64,000 nt of DNA from Brachynemurus nebulosus (lineage: Eukaryota; Arthropoda; Insecta; Neuroptera; Myrmeleontidae): positions 10,887,543 to 10,951,542 of the forward strand of contig JAPWDM010000001.1 of NCBI GenBank assembly GCA_035578155.1, read 5' to 3'. The notes beneath the pieces were generated by a model. That model was given only the letters and a program-made list of their open reading frames with translations. It searched no databases and was not told the origin of the DNA. Below, piece after piece: positions 1 through 10,300 of the stretch (the first letter of the stretch is position 1; every line of letters starts with the position of its first letter). Position numbers and translations under genes: made by a program.

Positions 1-277
1 AATATTTATTATTTTATTTTTTTTAATAACAAAAATGTTTACAGTCTGGCGAATGAATATACCCTGTATATAGGTATGTAGTATGAATGGAGAAAGACGA
101 ATAATGTTTTGAGCGCTGAGTACAAAAATGTGCTGCTGAAATGAATGGAAGTTTAATAATATGAAGAGAGCAATGAACAAACACGACAACATCGCCCGAA
201 GAAGTTAGCGGTTTACTTGAATTGTCTTAAATTTAAATGCATACGGACGTATGTATGCACACATATACACACACCTA
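1..277. other. AT-rich flank without recognisable gene
   Basis: No long open frame or family motif is visible. The stretch ends in a CA/TA-rich run just before the terminal repeat of the Tc1-like element, and its last two bases are the TA target dinucleotide. Confidence 0.5.
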
Positions 278-2484
278 CACTACCGTCCAAAAGTTTGGAA
301 GCAAACATATTTTTGCAGATTACAAAATTTTTTTTACAGATATTTTAATAAATTAGTTTGTTATTACTAAAATAAATTAGTTCGTATCATAATAACAAGG
401 CTAACGTTAAAAATGCATCACTGCTTGCATGAGGCAAAGTCAAAAGTTCAAAAACGCATCAGACGCATCAAAACGAAAAATCAAAAGTTCATTTTTGCAT
501 TTGATGCGTCAAAACAATGCATCAAGAAATTTGGTGATGCGTGTCAAAGATGCATGTCATGTGTATAATGTAGAATTATAACTACTTGCCATATTATGTA
601 GGTATGTATTGACACCAACAGGAATAATTCCGAAAAACAAATTGTTGAAAAAGATGAATATCCTTACCTTTGATTAAAATTGTTTAAACTATCTGAATAC
701 ATCTTGCACTCAAAATAGGTATGTAGTATTTTTTATTCAAATAATTTCAACATTTTCAATTTCAAGTAAGTTCAAGTTGAAATTCAAAGATCATATAGGT
801 ACCATAGATCATATATCATATACAAGGACAAATATCCCGTTCAAAAACATCTAATGTGCATCAAATTTCAAGAGAGCATTAGCAGCGCATCATGTAGTAT
901 TAAACGCATCAGAAAAGCCATGACGCTGCATCGATGCGGTAAAGTTTACATTTTTGAAGTTACCCCAATTAACAGGCTTTTACATCTTTTGTTGGTAGCC
1001 TCTTGTATTGTTTTTGATTAATGCACGTGTTTTATTACCATCTCGTTAAAACAACTGTTCTCTTACAGTAGCTGCGTAGCTGGTGAAAAATTTTTCTCCA
1101 TCTAGTGCAGCACGGCTCTGGACATTCCTAAAAAATGAATGGAAAAATTGGAGAAAGAATATTTCGATAAACTTCTAAACGAATGTCCACAATTTCAAAT
1201 CATCAAGAAAAAAGAGGTGGCTACTTTGATGAAACTACATATAATCTAATGTTTAAAAAAGTTCTCCCGTCTGATGGGTTCAAAAAAAAAATTTCACTTG
1301 AAAACAATTCACTTTTGAAAAATTCCAAGAGGAAGATGAAGGAGTACTCAATGAACCAGGCATTGCAGACTGATGGTAGGTTAAGATTTTCGTATACTTT
1401 TAACCGGGACATTATGAATATGACCTTGAATTTTGATCTTGACCTCAAAGTCAAGGTCACCATCGGATGCGCCGTGAAAATGCTGAGACTTTCGTCCTGA
1501 TCATTTATCCCAAAAATGCTTTCCCGCTGAGATTTTTGACCATTTCCATATTTTTACTAACCTGTATAAACCGCATGAATTATTTTACATTGTATTTATT
1601 ACATATGTCCCATTCAATATTCTTCTTGTCCCATTCAATGAAAATAAAATTACTGAATGGGACAAAAATCTAATTTTTTTCAAACAAAAAAATTTACTAT
1701 TATTTAAAAAGAATAAAATTTTTTCTAGTTTAAAATATAAAATAATGTCTGAAGTATCTTATGCCGCAAGAATTAAAATATTTAATTACTTGGTTTTCAA
1801 GTTAAGACGATTTTAAAAAAAAATCGTCCCATCATTAAGTCTTCCCCTATACATTTTATTTATACCTATTAAGCAGGTATTGTTTTTATAAAGAAGGTGA
1901 GATATACATATTATTTAAATAATCACAAAGGAAATAGAGATATGTTTCATTATAAATATTTTCAATTCGACTTAATTAATTTCTATTATAGTTGACCACT
2001 TATTAATTCAATATTAATTTTTTAAAATTAATTTTAAAGTTAGAATTATATATTAAATTATTAAAAATACGTAATTTTTAATTTTTACTGGTTTGTTCTC
2101 AAAAGTTTCCTTAGGCTAGTATTCAAATCCAGAGGAAAATCCTAAGCCTTGTAATAAAATTTGCAGCCCCCCAATCCAAAATATTTTATATGGCGATTCT
2201 GTTAGGGAGCACTGTTTTCCCAAGTCTGGTGATAACAAAACTCAAAGTTCTATCTTTTCATTGGTCGTCACAAGAAAATTCCCAAAAATGCTTAAAAAAC
2301 AGGCCATCACACGAGTGAACCACCTTAAGCCACAAATTTGTTTTTTGTTGCAGTATTAGTATAATTAGTATGATTAACGTGTCCAAATAAAATTCATATT
2401 TTACACCAAATTAATGTGATAATGTCTATCCACTGATGGTTTCATTGAATTTTCTTAACACTTCGAAACTTTTGGACGGTAGTG
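278..2484 (+). mobile_element. Decayed Tc1/mariner-like DNA transposon with TA target duplication
   Basis: The left end reads CACTACCGTCCAAAAGTTTG and the right end is its inverted match, ending CTTTTGGACGGTAGTG. Both ends are flanked by TA (276-277 and 2485-2486), the hallmark of Tc1/mariner insertion. The terminal sequence resembles Tc1-like inverted repeats. At 2.2 kb it is longer than a usual Tc1 copy (about 1.3-1.7 kb), yet it has no intact transposase, so the interior is rearranged or carries later insertions. The part at 400-960 is full of GATGCG/CGCATC motifs instead of transposase code. Orientation is taken from the weak transposase relic near 1.1-1.25 kb. Confidence 0.75.
1130..1250 (+). 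pseudogene. Possible C-terminal relic of a Tc1-like transposase
   Basis: Two overlapping forward frames together resemble the end of a Tc1 transposase. One frame gives EKEYFDKLLNECPQF followed by a basic run, and the next frame gives KRGGYFDET. In intact relatives the last helix region ends with a similar 'KAKGGY' signature. A frameshift lies between the two pieces and the upstream DDE domain is not recognisable. The position inside the TIR-bounded element supports the reading, but the similarity is short and judged by eye. A chance resemblance is possible. Confidence 0.35.
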
Positions 2485-2966
2485 TACATATATAAATATA
2501 TAGAGTTAGATGAGATATTTATATAATACGTATGTATACATTCCAATCAACCAACTTGCATAGAACAGATGTGTACCATTTCTCCAATTGATTTCCATAT
2601 CAATGATTCTCTTCGCCATTATTACACGAAATATGAACAATACTGGAAATTACCATTCAACCAAACATTCATATCTCTTCTGGTGCTGGTGTTCGCTCGT
2701 TCTTCGTATACTCTGATGAAGAGGTGAAATCTTACTACATATACCTACGACAACGTACACACAACAAACATACTTAGAAAGTTCCAACTTGCATCCCATG
2801 TAGACAGAATGTCTCCTCCGACAGCTACTACAGATGTTATAAAACACACAAAAAAATCTTAAGTGTGCAAAAATTAATTTTTCTACTCCTACTATTAAAA
2901 GTAACATTTTGTGCACGACTAACTATATGTAAAAATTAACAATTGCCCACACTGTGCGGAAATACA

Positions 2967-2985
2967 GTGGGAAATTATTTCCCAC
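2967..2985. repeat. 19-bp perfect palindrome
   Basis: GTGGGAAAT-T-ATTTCCCAC is perfectly symmetrical around one T. Similar GGGAAA / TTTCCC ends recur in the hairpin at 3.25-3.35 kb, so the two may be ends of one small foldback element. Confidence 0.5.
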
Positions 2986-3242
2986 GCCTTAATATAATAA
3001 AAAAGTAGGCTGTTCCGTTAGTTTAATATATAATATATAGAAATAATACGAAAAATATACATATATCTATGTTGATTATTTATTATTGTTTCCATAGTCT
3101 CAAAGTGTGCTTTGGCAAAAATTTGAACATCTTAGCACTGACATTATAAATTTAAAAAAATGTTACTACCTATTTAAATTTTATTTTAATTATTTACGTT
3201 AAATTTTACGAAAAAAAATGTGCTCATAGAAAAAGTATAGTG

Positions 3243-3360
3243 TAAAATGCATGGGAAAATCTTATTTCTCACTCATACAAATTGTTGCACTCGCCCTGTG
3301 GGTTCGCGCAACAAACACATATTCGTGAGAAATAAGCCTCTTTTCCCACTTATTGTACAA
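3243..3360. repeat. Imperfect hairpin of about 110 bp
   Basis: GGGAAAATCTTATTTCTCAC at about 3252 is mirrored by GTGAGAAATAAG..CTTTTCCC at about 3328-3349. The loop has its own GTTGC / GCAAC pairing around a GC-richer core. It is probably a small MITE or foldback element. Confidence 0.55.
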
Positions 3361-3401
3361 TATACTATTGTGTAATAATTACAGTATTATATTTTATATA
3401 T

Positions 3402-3677
3402 AAAAAAGTTTTAAAACCCACGACGAAGAGTCTAAAAAGTTACAAATAAAAATTCCTGCAATTCCATATTTTAAATTTCATTATAATGTAGAGTACCTAA
3501 GCTAATTTTCATTTGTCGTGACATTAAACTACAAAATACACGGCAAGACATGTCACACACGACGAACGAAAATTAACTTAGGTACTCTACATTATAATGA
3601 AATTTAAAATATGGAATTGCAGGAATTTTTATTTGGAACTTTTTAGGCTCTTTATCGTGGGTTTTTAAAACTTTTTT
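3402..3677. repeat. 276-bp foldback hairpin with arms of about 115 bp
   Basis: The left arm 3402-3517 runs through TTCCTGCAATTCCATATTTT and TAGAGTACCTAAG. It is mirrored by the right arm at about 3568-3677 with few mismatches, around a spacer of about 50 bp. A partial direct copy of the right-arm end (the AACTTTTTAG..TTTATCGTG motif) follows at 3680-3725. No coding potential is seen. A transcript across it would form a long duplex. Confidence 0.85.
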
Positions 3678-5901
3678 ACTTGAAACTTTTTAGAGCTTTC
3701 TATCGTGAGTTTTTAAAAAAATTTTATTTTAAATCCATATTTAAAGAAAAAGTATTTTATTGTACAACTTGCACTTGATCGTTTTTCAGCCATTCTTTTG
3801 TTACGGGCGTGACATTTTCATGCCGTTTACACGCCTTCTTATAAGAAAAAAAATAGTTGGAGTAAAATTTTTTTCTTATAAATTTTCAATACTAAGCTAT
3901 TATTACCTATTAGTTTTAAAAAAAGGTATTGCTGTGGTCCTGTAGATGTCCTTTAGCTAAGCCTTATTACCCGCAGTTACCTTAGTTCTTATCAGCAAGA
4001 TGTTATAGACTGGGAGGCGGTAATAAGAAAGTGTTTACCCATCGATTTAAAGAAAATTTCATTTTTCATCTAATAGTTTACCATTCGAAGTTACTAAAAT
4101 GCTTTGTCGGCCAGACCATCTCTTGTCCGGTTGCGTGGGCCGACCTCAAAAAGTGGTCAAAGATGATTTGAAGTTCAAAAATATTTACTCACTTAACTCT
4201 GTAACCGCGAGTCTGACAAAAAAACTGTAAGGAACTTTTTTGTAGATTATATCTATAACTTTTATTTGAAACATTTTGGCAAAAAATTAATATTTAAGAA
4301 ATTATGGTAAAAATAGCTAACTAGCCAAAGCGTAAGAAATTTTTAACCCATATAACTTTTCTATTTTGCATCCAAATAGAAACGTGCTTCTTAGCTTTTT
4401 TATAGAGCATTTTTTAATAAATAATTTCAACTAGTTAGTTTTTTTTTAATTCGGTATCTATTTGCCGATTTTAAACACAGCGAAAGTGGACAAGTAAGGT
4501 ATGAAGCCACAGAAAATATTACAAAATAGCGTTAAATTTGCACTTTGGAAAAATACTAGTCTGATACTACTATCACGCTAATATACCTACATATATTAGC
4601 GTAGACCTTTACATTACTATTAAAATTAATAAACCAAAAAAATCATATAAAAAAATAGTAGATTAAAACAGTTATTGGAAATCGAAAACCCCGAATATGC
4701 CTTTTCGCAAATATCTTATTTTCTGTTGGTCGTTCAACAATAATTATTATAATAACAAAATTTGTAATTAACTAATTTTCTACCAGAAAGGTCCTTTGGA
4801 CTAGTTACGTAAGAGCTATAACCTCAGAGATATTTACAATTTCAGCGAGTTTAAAGAGAGAATTCTATGCGCCTAGTCCTCTAGTGTGTCCAGTATCTCC
4901 CACCATTTACGAGATCCCCATGTTGGGTAATTTTATTAGCGACACCTGTACACATTGTACGCAAATACTCAGTCCATACTTATTGTTAGTAGCAGCTACT
5001 TCAAAAGAAAATTTAAATATCATTATTTATAGCCGTGCGAGAGAAAGGACCTCCTTCACGTTAAAGGTTCGGACGATTGCTTATTCGATACGATACGATA
5101 CAATGTACATACCTTGTATATGCAGATACAGATCGGTAAGCTTTATCATGCTTTATGTGGATTGATGAAGTGGAACGCAGAGTAGTAATAAAGCAATACT
5201 AGAGACACGAAAGAAGATGAAGACAACATCATCACATCTTCGTACACAACAAACAAACATTCTTCAAATAGCAATAAGGTTCTTCACCTCCGTATTACAT
5301 ATAGTGGTGTCCCCAAGACATAACCAGTTTCAATTATCTATTAGTCCTGATCTATTTGAATCTCACAATGTTGTATTTTTAATATAATTTAAACAAATAG
5401 GTACACAGATATAAATATACTATTTATATGCGTATCATTTAGATATATTATGATTGCTATAATATATCATGTGTACAGGCAGTTATTAAAAATGATTAAT
5501 CAGATATTATCTCACGTCCGGAACTTACCCTTAAAAAAATGCTTAGAAATTGAAAAAGTGACTGCGAGCGTAGCTGTTTTTTTTTTTTTTTTAATCAATG
5601 CAAAATTTAAAATAAAGTAAAAAATTCAAACACTATTTTTTGAGTAAATCACGGCTTCAATATTAAAAATTGATCAACATAAATAATTTAACAAGTATTT
5701 TTATAAACATTTGATTTTAGTCTACGTACTCATTCTAAAATATCATTTTCAATAGTTTTCCCTCTCTCTAAAAAAATGTTATAAATATTTTTTTATATAT
5801 CAATTATGCTTATAGAATACTACTTAATTCAAAATTTATACATGTCTCTTACCTATTACTTTCATTAATTTCAACTTTTCACAGTGACGTCGGTATTTGA
5901 T
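3678..5901. other. AT-rich region with old repeat fragments, no gene
   Basis: No conserved coding frame is recognisable. A segment at about 4475-4565 (CAGCGAAAGTGGACAAG..) has a diverged cousin at about 50,985-51,075, which marks it as a dispersed repeat. A poly-T run lies at about 5577-5592. The segment from about 5718 to 5810 resembles 31,287-31,375, inside a Helitron insertion. The 93-residue open frame at 4884-5165 shows no family features. Confidence 0.5.
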
Positions 5902-6178
5902 AATAAAAAAATTAATTAAAAAAATCAAAAAATCCGCCTGCGTAAAAAGCAAACTAAAACGGTGAAAACAAGATGAAATAGAGAAAAATAAAAATGAATA
6001 AAAAAGTAAAGCAGTCGGAGGCATCAAACATTTCTGTTTTATTTGGTACCATATGATGCCTCCGACTGCTTTACTTTTTTATTCATTTTTCTTTTTCTCT
6101 ATTTCATCTTGTTTTCACCGTTTTAGTTTGCTTTTTACGCAGTCGGGTTTTCTGATTTTTTTAATTAACTTTTTTATT
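5902..6178. repeat. 277-bp near-perfect hairpin with arms of about 122 bp
   Basis: The left arm 5902-6027 includes GCGTAAAAAGCAAACTAAAA, and the motif AGTAAAGCAGTCGGAGGCAT near its inner end. It is mirrored by 6053-6178 across a loop of about 25 bp. Mismatches are few and include small indels. The arms are AT-rich and non-coding. It is a foldback or MITE-type element, or a local inverted duplication. Confidence 0.9.
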
Positions 6179-6409
6179 TAGGTCTTTTTAGTGTTGTTTA
6201 ATTATTTAAAAGAAAAATATGTAGGTATGCATACAAGATTACAGCGGCTGAAAGCCAAATTACCACAAATTTGACATTAAAATTTTCTTTGCCGGATACT
6301 AGCTTTTGTCCGCGACTTCTTCCGCGTCAACTCGTTGTAGGTTGACTAGTTGCTCTCACTATGTCGTTATCAGCTCCACCCAGCCAGACGAATTCATACA
6401 CAAAAGTTA

Positions 6410-6800
6410 ACTTTCGTATAAATTTTCATCCCTTATTTTACTGCTACTTAAAATCTGCTCTTCCTACTCACTTACGTTACTAGAAAAACCTCTGTACAAA
6501 ATTTCATGTACTTAAACCGAATGATTTTTTATATAATTTTTCATCCCCTATTTTACCCCCTTGTAGGACAGATTTCCAAAAATCCCTTCTTAGTGATCAC
6601 CTACGTTATATAAGAAACCCCTGTGTAAAATTTCACATTTCTAAGCTCAAAAGTTTTCAATATAAATTCCCATCGCCTGTTTTAACCCGTTAGGGGACGA
6701 ATTTCCAAAAATTAAGTCTTGGTCCATACTTAAGTTACTAAAAAAACCTTTATGCAAATTTCACGTTTCTAAACATCAAAAAAATACTAATTTTAGTGGA
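6410..6800. repeat. Three degenerate tandem units resembling a retroelement tail
   Basis: The motif 'TATAAATTTTCATCCC..TATTTTAC' recurs at about 6415, 6528 and 6659, each followed by 'AAAATTTCA..TTCTAA'. Spacing is about 113-130 bp. Text of this style is common in 3' tails of insect repeats, but I cannot assign a family with certainty. The BEL/Pao element was inserted just downstream. Confidence 0.5.
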
Positions 6801-6825
6801 GATCTAATTAAATTATTAAATGACA

Positions 6826-6830
6826 GTGGT
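6826..6830. repeat. Target-site duplication GTGGT (left copy)
   Basis: GTGGT abuts the left LTR and is repeated exactly at 13,433-13,437 after the right LTR. A 5-bp duplication fits BEL/Pao integrases. Confidence 0.9.
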
Positions 6831-7025
6831 TGTTGAATTTTATGCTTTATATCAATGACGTTGAATGATTTTGTAAATGAAACACAATGATGTTTTTGTA
6901 AAATTAGTTTTAATAATCACTTTTTGGTAAACACATCAGTACATGTGGCATGGACAACTGTTAGTTTGATACTGATCATAACATGATACATGCGTAAATT
7001 GCGCATGTATGTTGAAATTTCAACA
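6831..7025 (-). repeat. 3' LTR of the BEL/Pao element
   Basis: 195 bp, with terminal TG..CA and a 7-bp terminal inversion TGTTGAA/TTCAACA. Reading it against 13,238-13,432 shows no mismatch. The LTR is short for this superfamily. Confidence 0.95.
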
Positions 7026-7028
7026 TAT

Positions 7029-7041
7029 GCTCCCGCCTTTT
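7029..7041 (-). promoter_or_regulatory. Polypurine tract of the BEL/Pao element
   Basis: On the minus strand AAAAGGCGGGAGC lies three bases upstream of the 3' LTR. A purine run here is expected to prime plus-strand DNA synthesis. Confidence 0.8.
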
Positions 7042-7372
7042 AAACGGAACGTTTAAAACAAACATTACAGAAAAGATCTGCCTGAACTGCATTTTTTGCT
7101 TTTAAATGAATAGTATGAACATTAAAGATTAGTGTCGAAATGAAGACAAATTTTGATATCGAAATGCACTTGAAGCAGATTTACATTAGATTATAAAGGT
7201 TGTAAAGATATATAAAAAGAAATATGCTTCAGATTGTGAATAATAGTAACAAATTGAAAAATATGATTTTGAATTACACAAAATTTGTAAATGTATGTAA
7301 CAGAAATTGTTCTTCAATAGATTAAATTGACAGAAATGTACTTAAAGTCTAAGTAAAATAATTGTTCTTTAG

Positions 7373-10300
7373 TTAGCACATATTGTCTTGATCTTCACGC
7401 ACTGGAAACGGACATAATTTTGCACTAACACGTGTGATTATTCCATTTAACGTTTTTAATTTCACTACGCGCACTACCTTGTCGCTGCCGTGAGTGACAT
7501 CTATGACATGACCAAGCTTCCATTGAAGGGGAGGCTGATTGTCGTCTCTGATGAGTACTAAATCATTGATGGAAATGTTGGGTTTGGAATCCTTCCACTT
7601 GGCTCGTTGTTGTAGTTGCTGGAGGTACTCGGATGACCAGCGCTTCCAAAAATGTTGTGTACATTGTTGCACACGTTGCCAGTGTGACAGTGTGTTGACA
7701 TTTAAATTAGTAATGTCTGGTTCAGGTACGGCTTGGAGATTGTCGCCAATGAGAAAATGTGCAGGAGTAAGAGGATTAAGGTCGTTTGGATCGTTGGACA
7801 TTGGTGTCAACGGTCTGGAATTGATACAAGATTCAATCTGTGCAATAAGAGTAAACATTTCTTCAAACGTTAGATTTGCGTTTCCGGCAATACGCTTTAA
7901 ATGAAATTTCACTGCCTTTACTGCACTTTCCCATAATCCGCCAAAGTGAGGGGACCGAGGTGGAATGAATTTCCACTTTATGCCTTCGGTTGCAGTATAT
8001 GAAATGACTGTGTTTTTATGTTTAGATGAATTGAATAAATTACTGAGTTCGGTTAGTTCATTACATGCGCCTACGAAGGTCGTGGCGTTATCACAATTTA
8101 TTTCAAGCGGTTTTCCGCGCCTAGCGATGAAACGCTTTAGTGCACCCAGAAATGCTTCAGTTGTAAGGCCTAGAACCAATTCTAGATGACATGCCTTTGT
8201 GGCAAAACATTTGAAAATGCAAATATAAGTTTTAACATGAGATTTTCCCCTACGTCTAATTTCTGAGACATGAAATGGACCGCAGAAATCAATCCCGCAG
8301 TATGAAAACGGTTTTGAGGGCTGTACCCTGTTTATAGGTAAATCGCCCATTAATGTTTGACCACATTTCGGGTTAACCCTGAAACAAGTCACACACTCGA
8401 AAATGATGCGTTTTAAAACTGATTTAGCTGCTAACGGCCAGTATCGTAATCTAACGGCTGTTAGAGTTGCTTGCACCCCTGAATGTAAATTAATGATGTG
8501 ATAATGAGTCAGAATAAGCTTAGTAATATGATGCGATTTTGGCAATAGTAATGGATGTTTTTGCTGAAAGTCAATTGACGTAGAATGTCGTAGTCTGCCA
8601 CCAACTCTCAGAAATCCGTCGTTGTCAATGAATGGGGTTAATGATGACAAGTTGCTGGACGGTTTAACACACGCTTTGGTTTTTAAATGCTCAATATCTG
8701 AACCGAATGCTTCCTTCTGAACCAATTTTATGATAGTATCGTGAGCATTGTTAAGTTCTGTCACGGATAGAACTCCACTACGTCGTGAATTTGGGTTTTT
8801 GCAATTATCGTAAAAACGAAGTATATAAGCTGTAACTCTACGCAGTTTATTGAATGACGAAAACCGAGAGAATAAGCTAGTATCGGTAATTGTAACAAAT
8901 ACATTAGTAGAAGTTTTACGTGCTTCTAACACTGAATCTGAAAATTGAGTTTCATCAGATTTAGTTTGATTTGGCCAATATTCTTCTGATTGGCATAGCC
9001 ATGATGGGCCATTGAACCATATTTCCGATTCAATTAATTGTTGTGGAGTTACACCCCTGGAAATGAGATCCGCAGGGTTGTCTTTGGTGCCGACATGTCT
9101 CCACTGATAAGTTTCGGAATGCTGATGAATTTCGCTAACTCTATTGGAAACGAATGTTTTCCATGTTCTGGATGGCGAATGAATCCAACACAAAACAATT
9201 TGACTGTCTGTCCAATAATGAATAGAATTGAGTTCAATTCCTAATGCTGTTTGTGCCTTGTCCACAAGTTGAACTAAAAGGACAGCTCCGCATAGTTCAA
9301 GTCGCGGCAATGATACAGCTTTTAATGGCGCTACTCTAGATTTAGCGCATAGCAATCGTACAGAGCAAGAATTTGAGTCCATAGTTCGAATATAGACCGC
9401 TGCTCCGTAGGCCTGCTGTGACGAATCGCAAAAGCCATGTATTTCGATTTGACTGTATGTAGCGAATTCGCTGAATTTTCTAGGTACTCGTAGATTTTTT
9501 AGTTGAGGCAACTGTTCTTGATATTTCATCCACGAGTCGTGAATATGTTTGGGAACTTGTTCATCCCATTGTAATTTTAACTGCCATATTTGCTGCAGTA
9601 AAATTTTTGCTGATATGACAATTGGACCGAGTATACCCAGAGGGTCAAATAACTGTGCAATAGTTGACAAAATTGCACGTTTTGTTGAATGTTGCTCGGA
9701 CTGAGTTTGTTTAACAGTGTATTCTAAGGTATCTAGACTGCTATTCCACAGTAATCCTAAGGTTTTCGAAGTTGTATTTTTATCGATAATGAAATTATTA
9801 CCGTCGGTAGAAGAAAATTCTTCTAAGACTGCTGGAACGTTCGAACTCCACTTTCGTAAGTGAAAGTTGCCTTGGGATAAAATGTTCACGAGATCATCTC
9901 GTAATTTAATGGCTTCGTCGGTTGAATTGCATCCTGTAATGCAATCGTCGACGTAAAAATCGTTAATTATAACCTTGGATGCTACTGAATACTGTTCGCG
10001 ATTATTAATTGCAATTTGTTGTAGGCAACGAATTGCTAAGAACGGTGCTGCTGTGGTCCCATATATGACAGTATTTAGTTCGTAACATTTGACTGCCTCG
10101 TCAGGGCTTGACCGCCATAGAATGCGCTGAAATGTTCGCTCTTCTGGTGCAATTAGAACTTGGCGATACATTTTTGTTATGTCTGCTGTTAGTACTACGT
10201 TATGCTTCCTAAACCGCAACAATATTGAGAATAAATCGTTTTGAATTGTGGCGCCAATAGCTTGTAAATCGTTAAGTGAATAGCCCGATGTAGATTTAGC

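Noticed and set aside
2650..2916. 88-codon minus-strand frame
   Set aside because: Cysteine and valine content gives a superficial resemblance to a secreted peptide, but there is no signal-peptide structure, spacing pattern or homologous motif.
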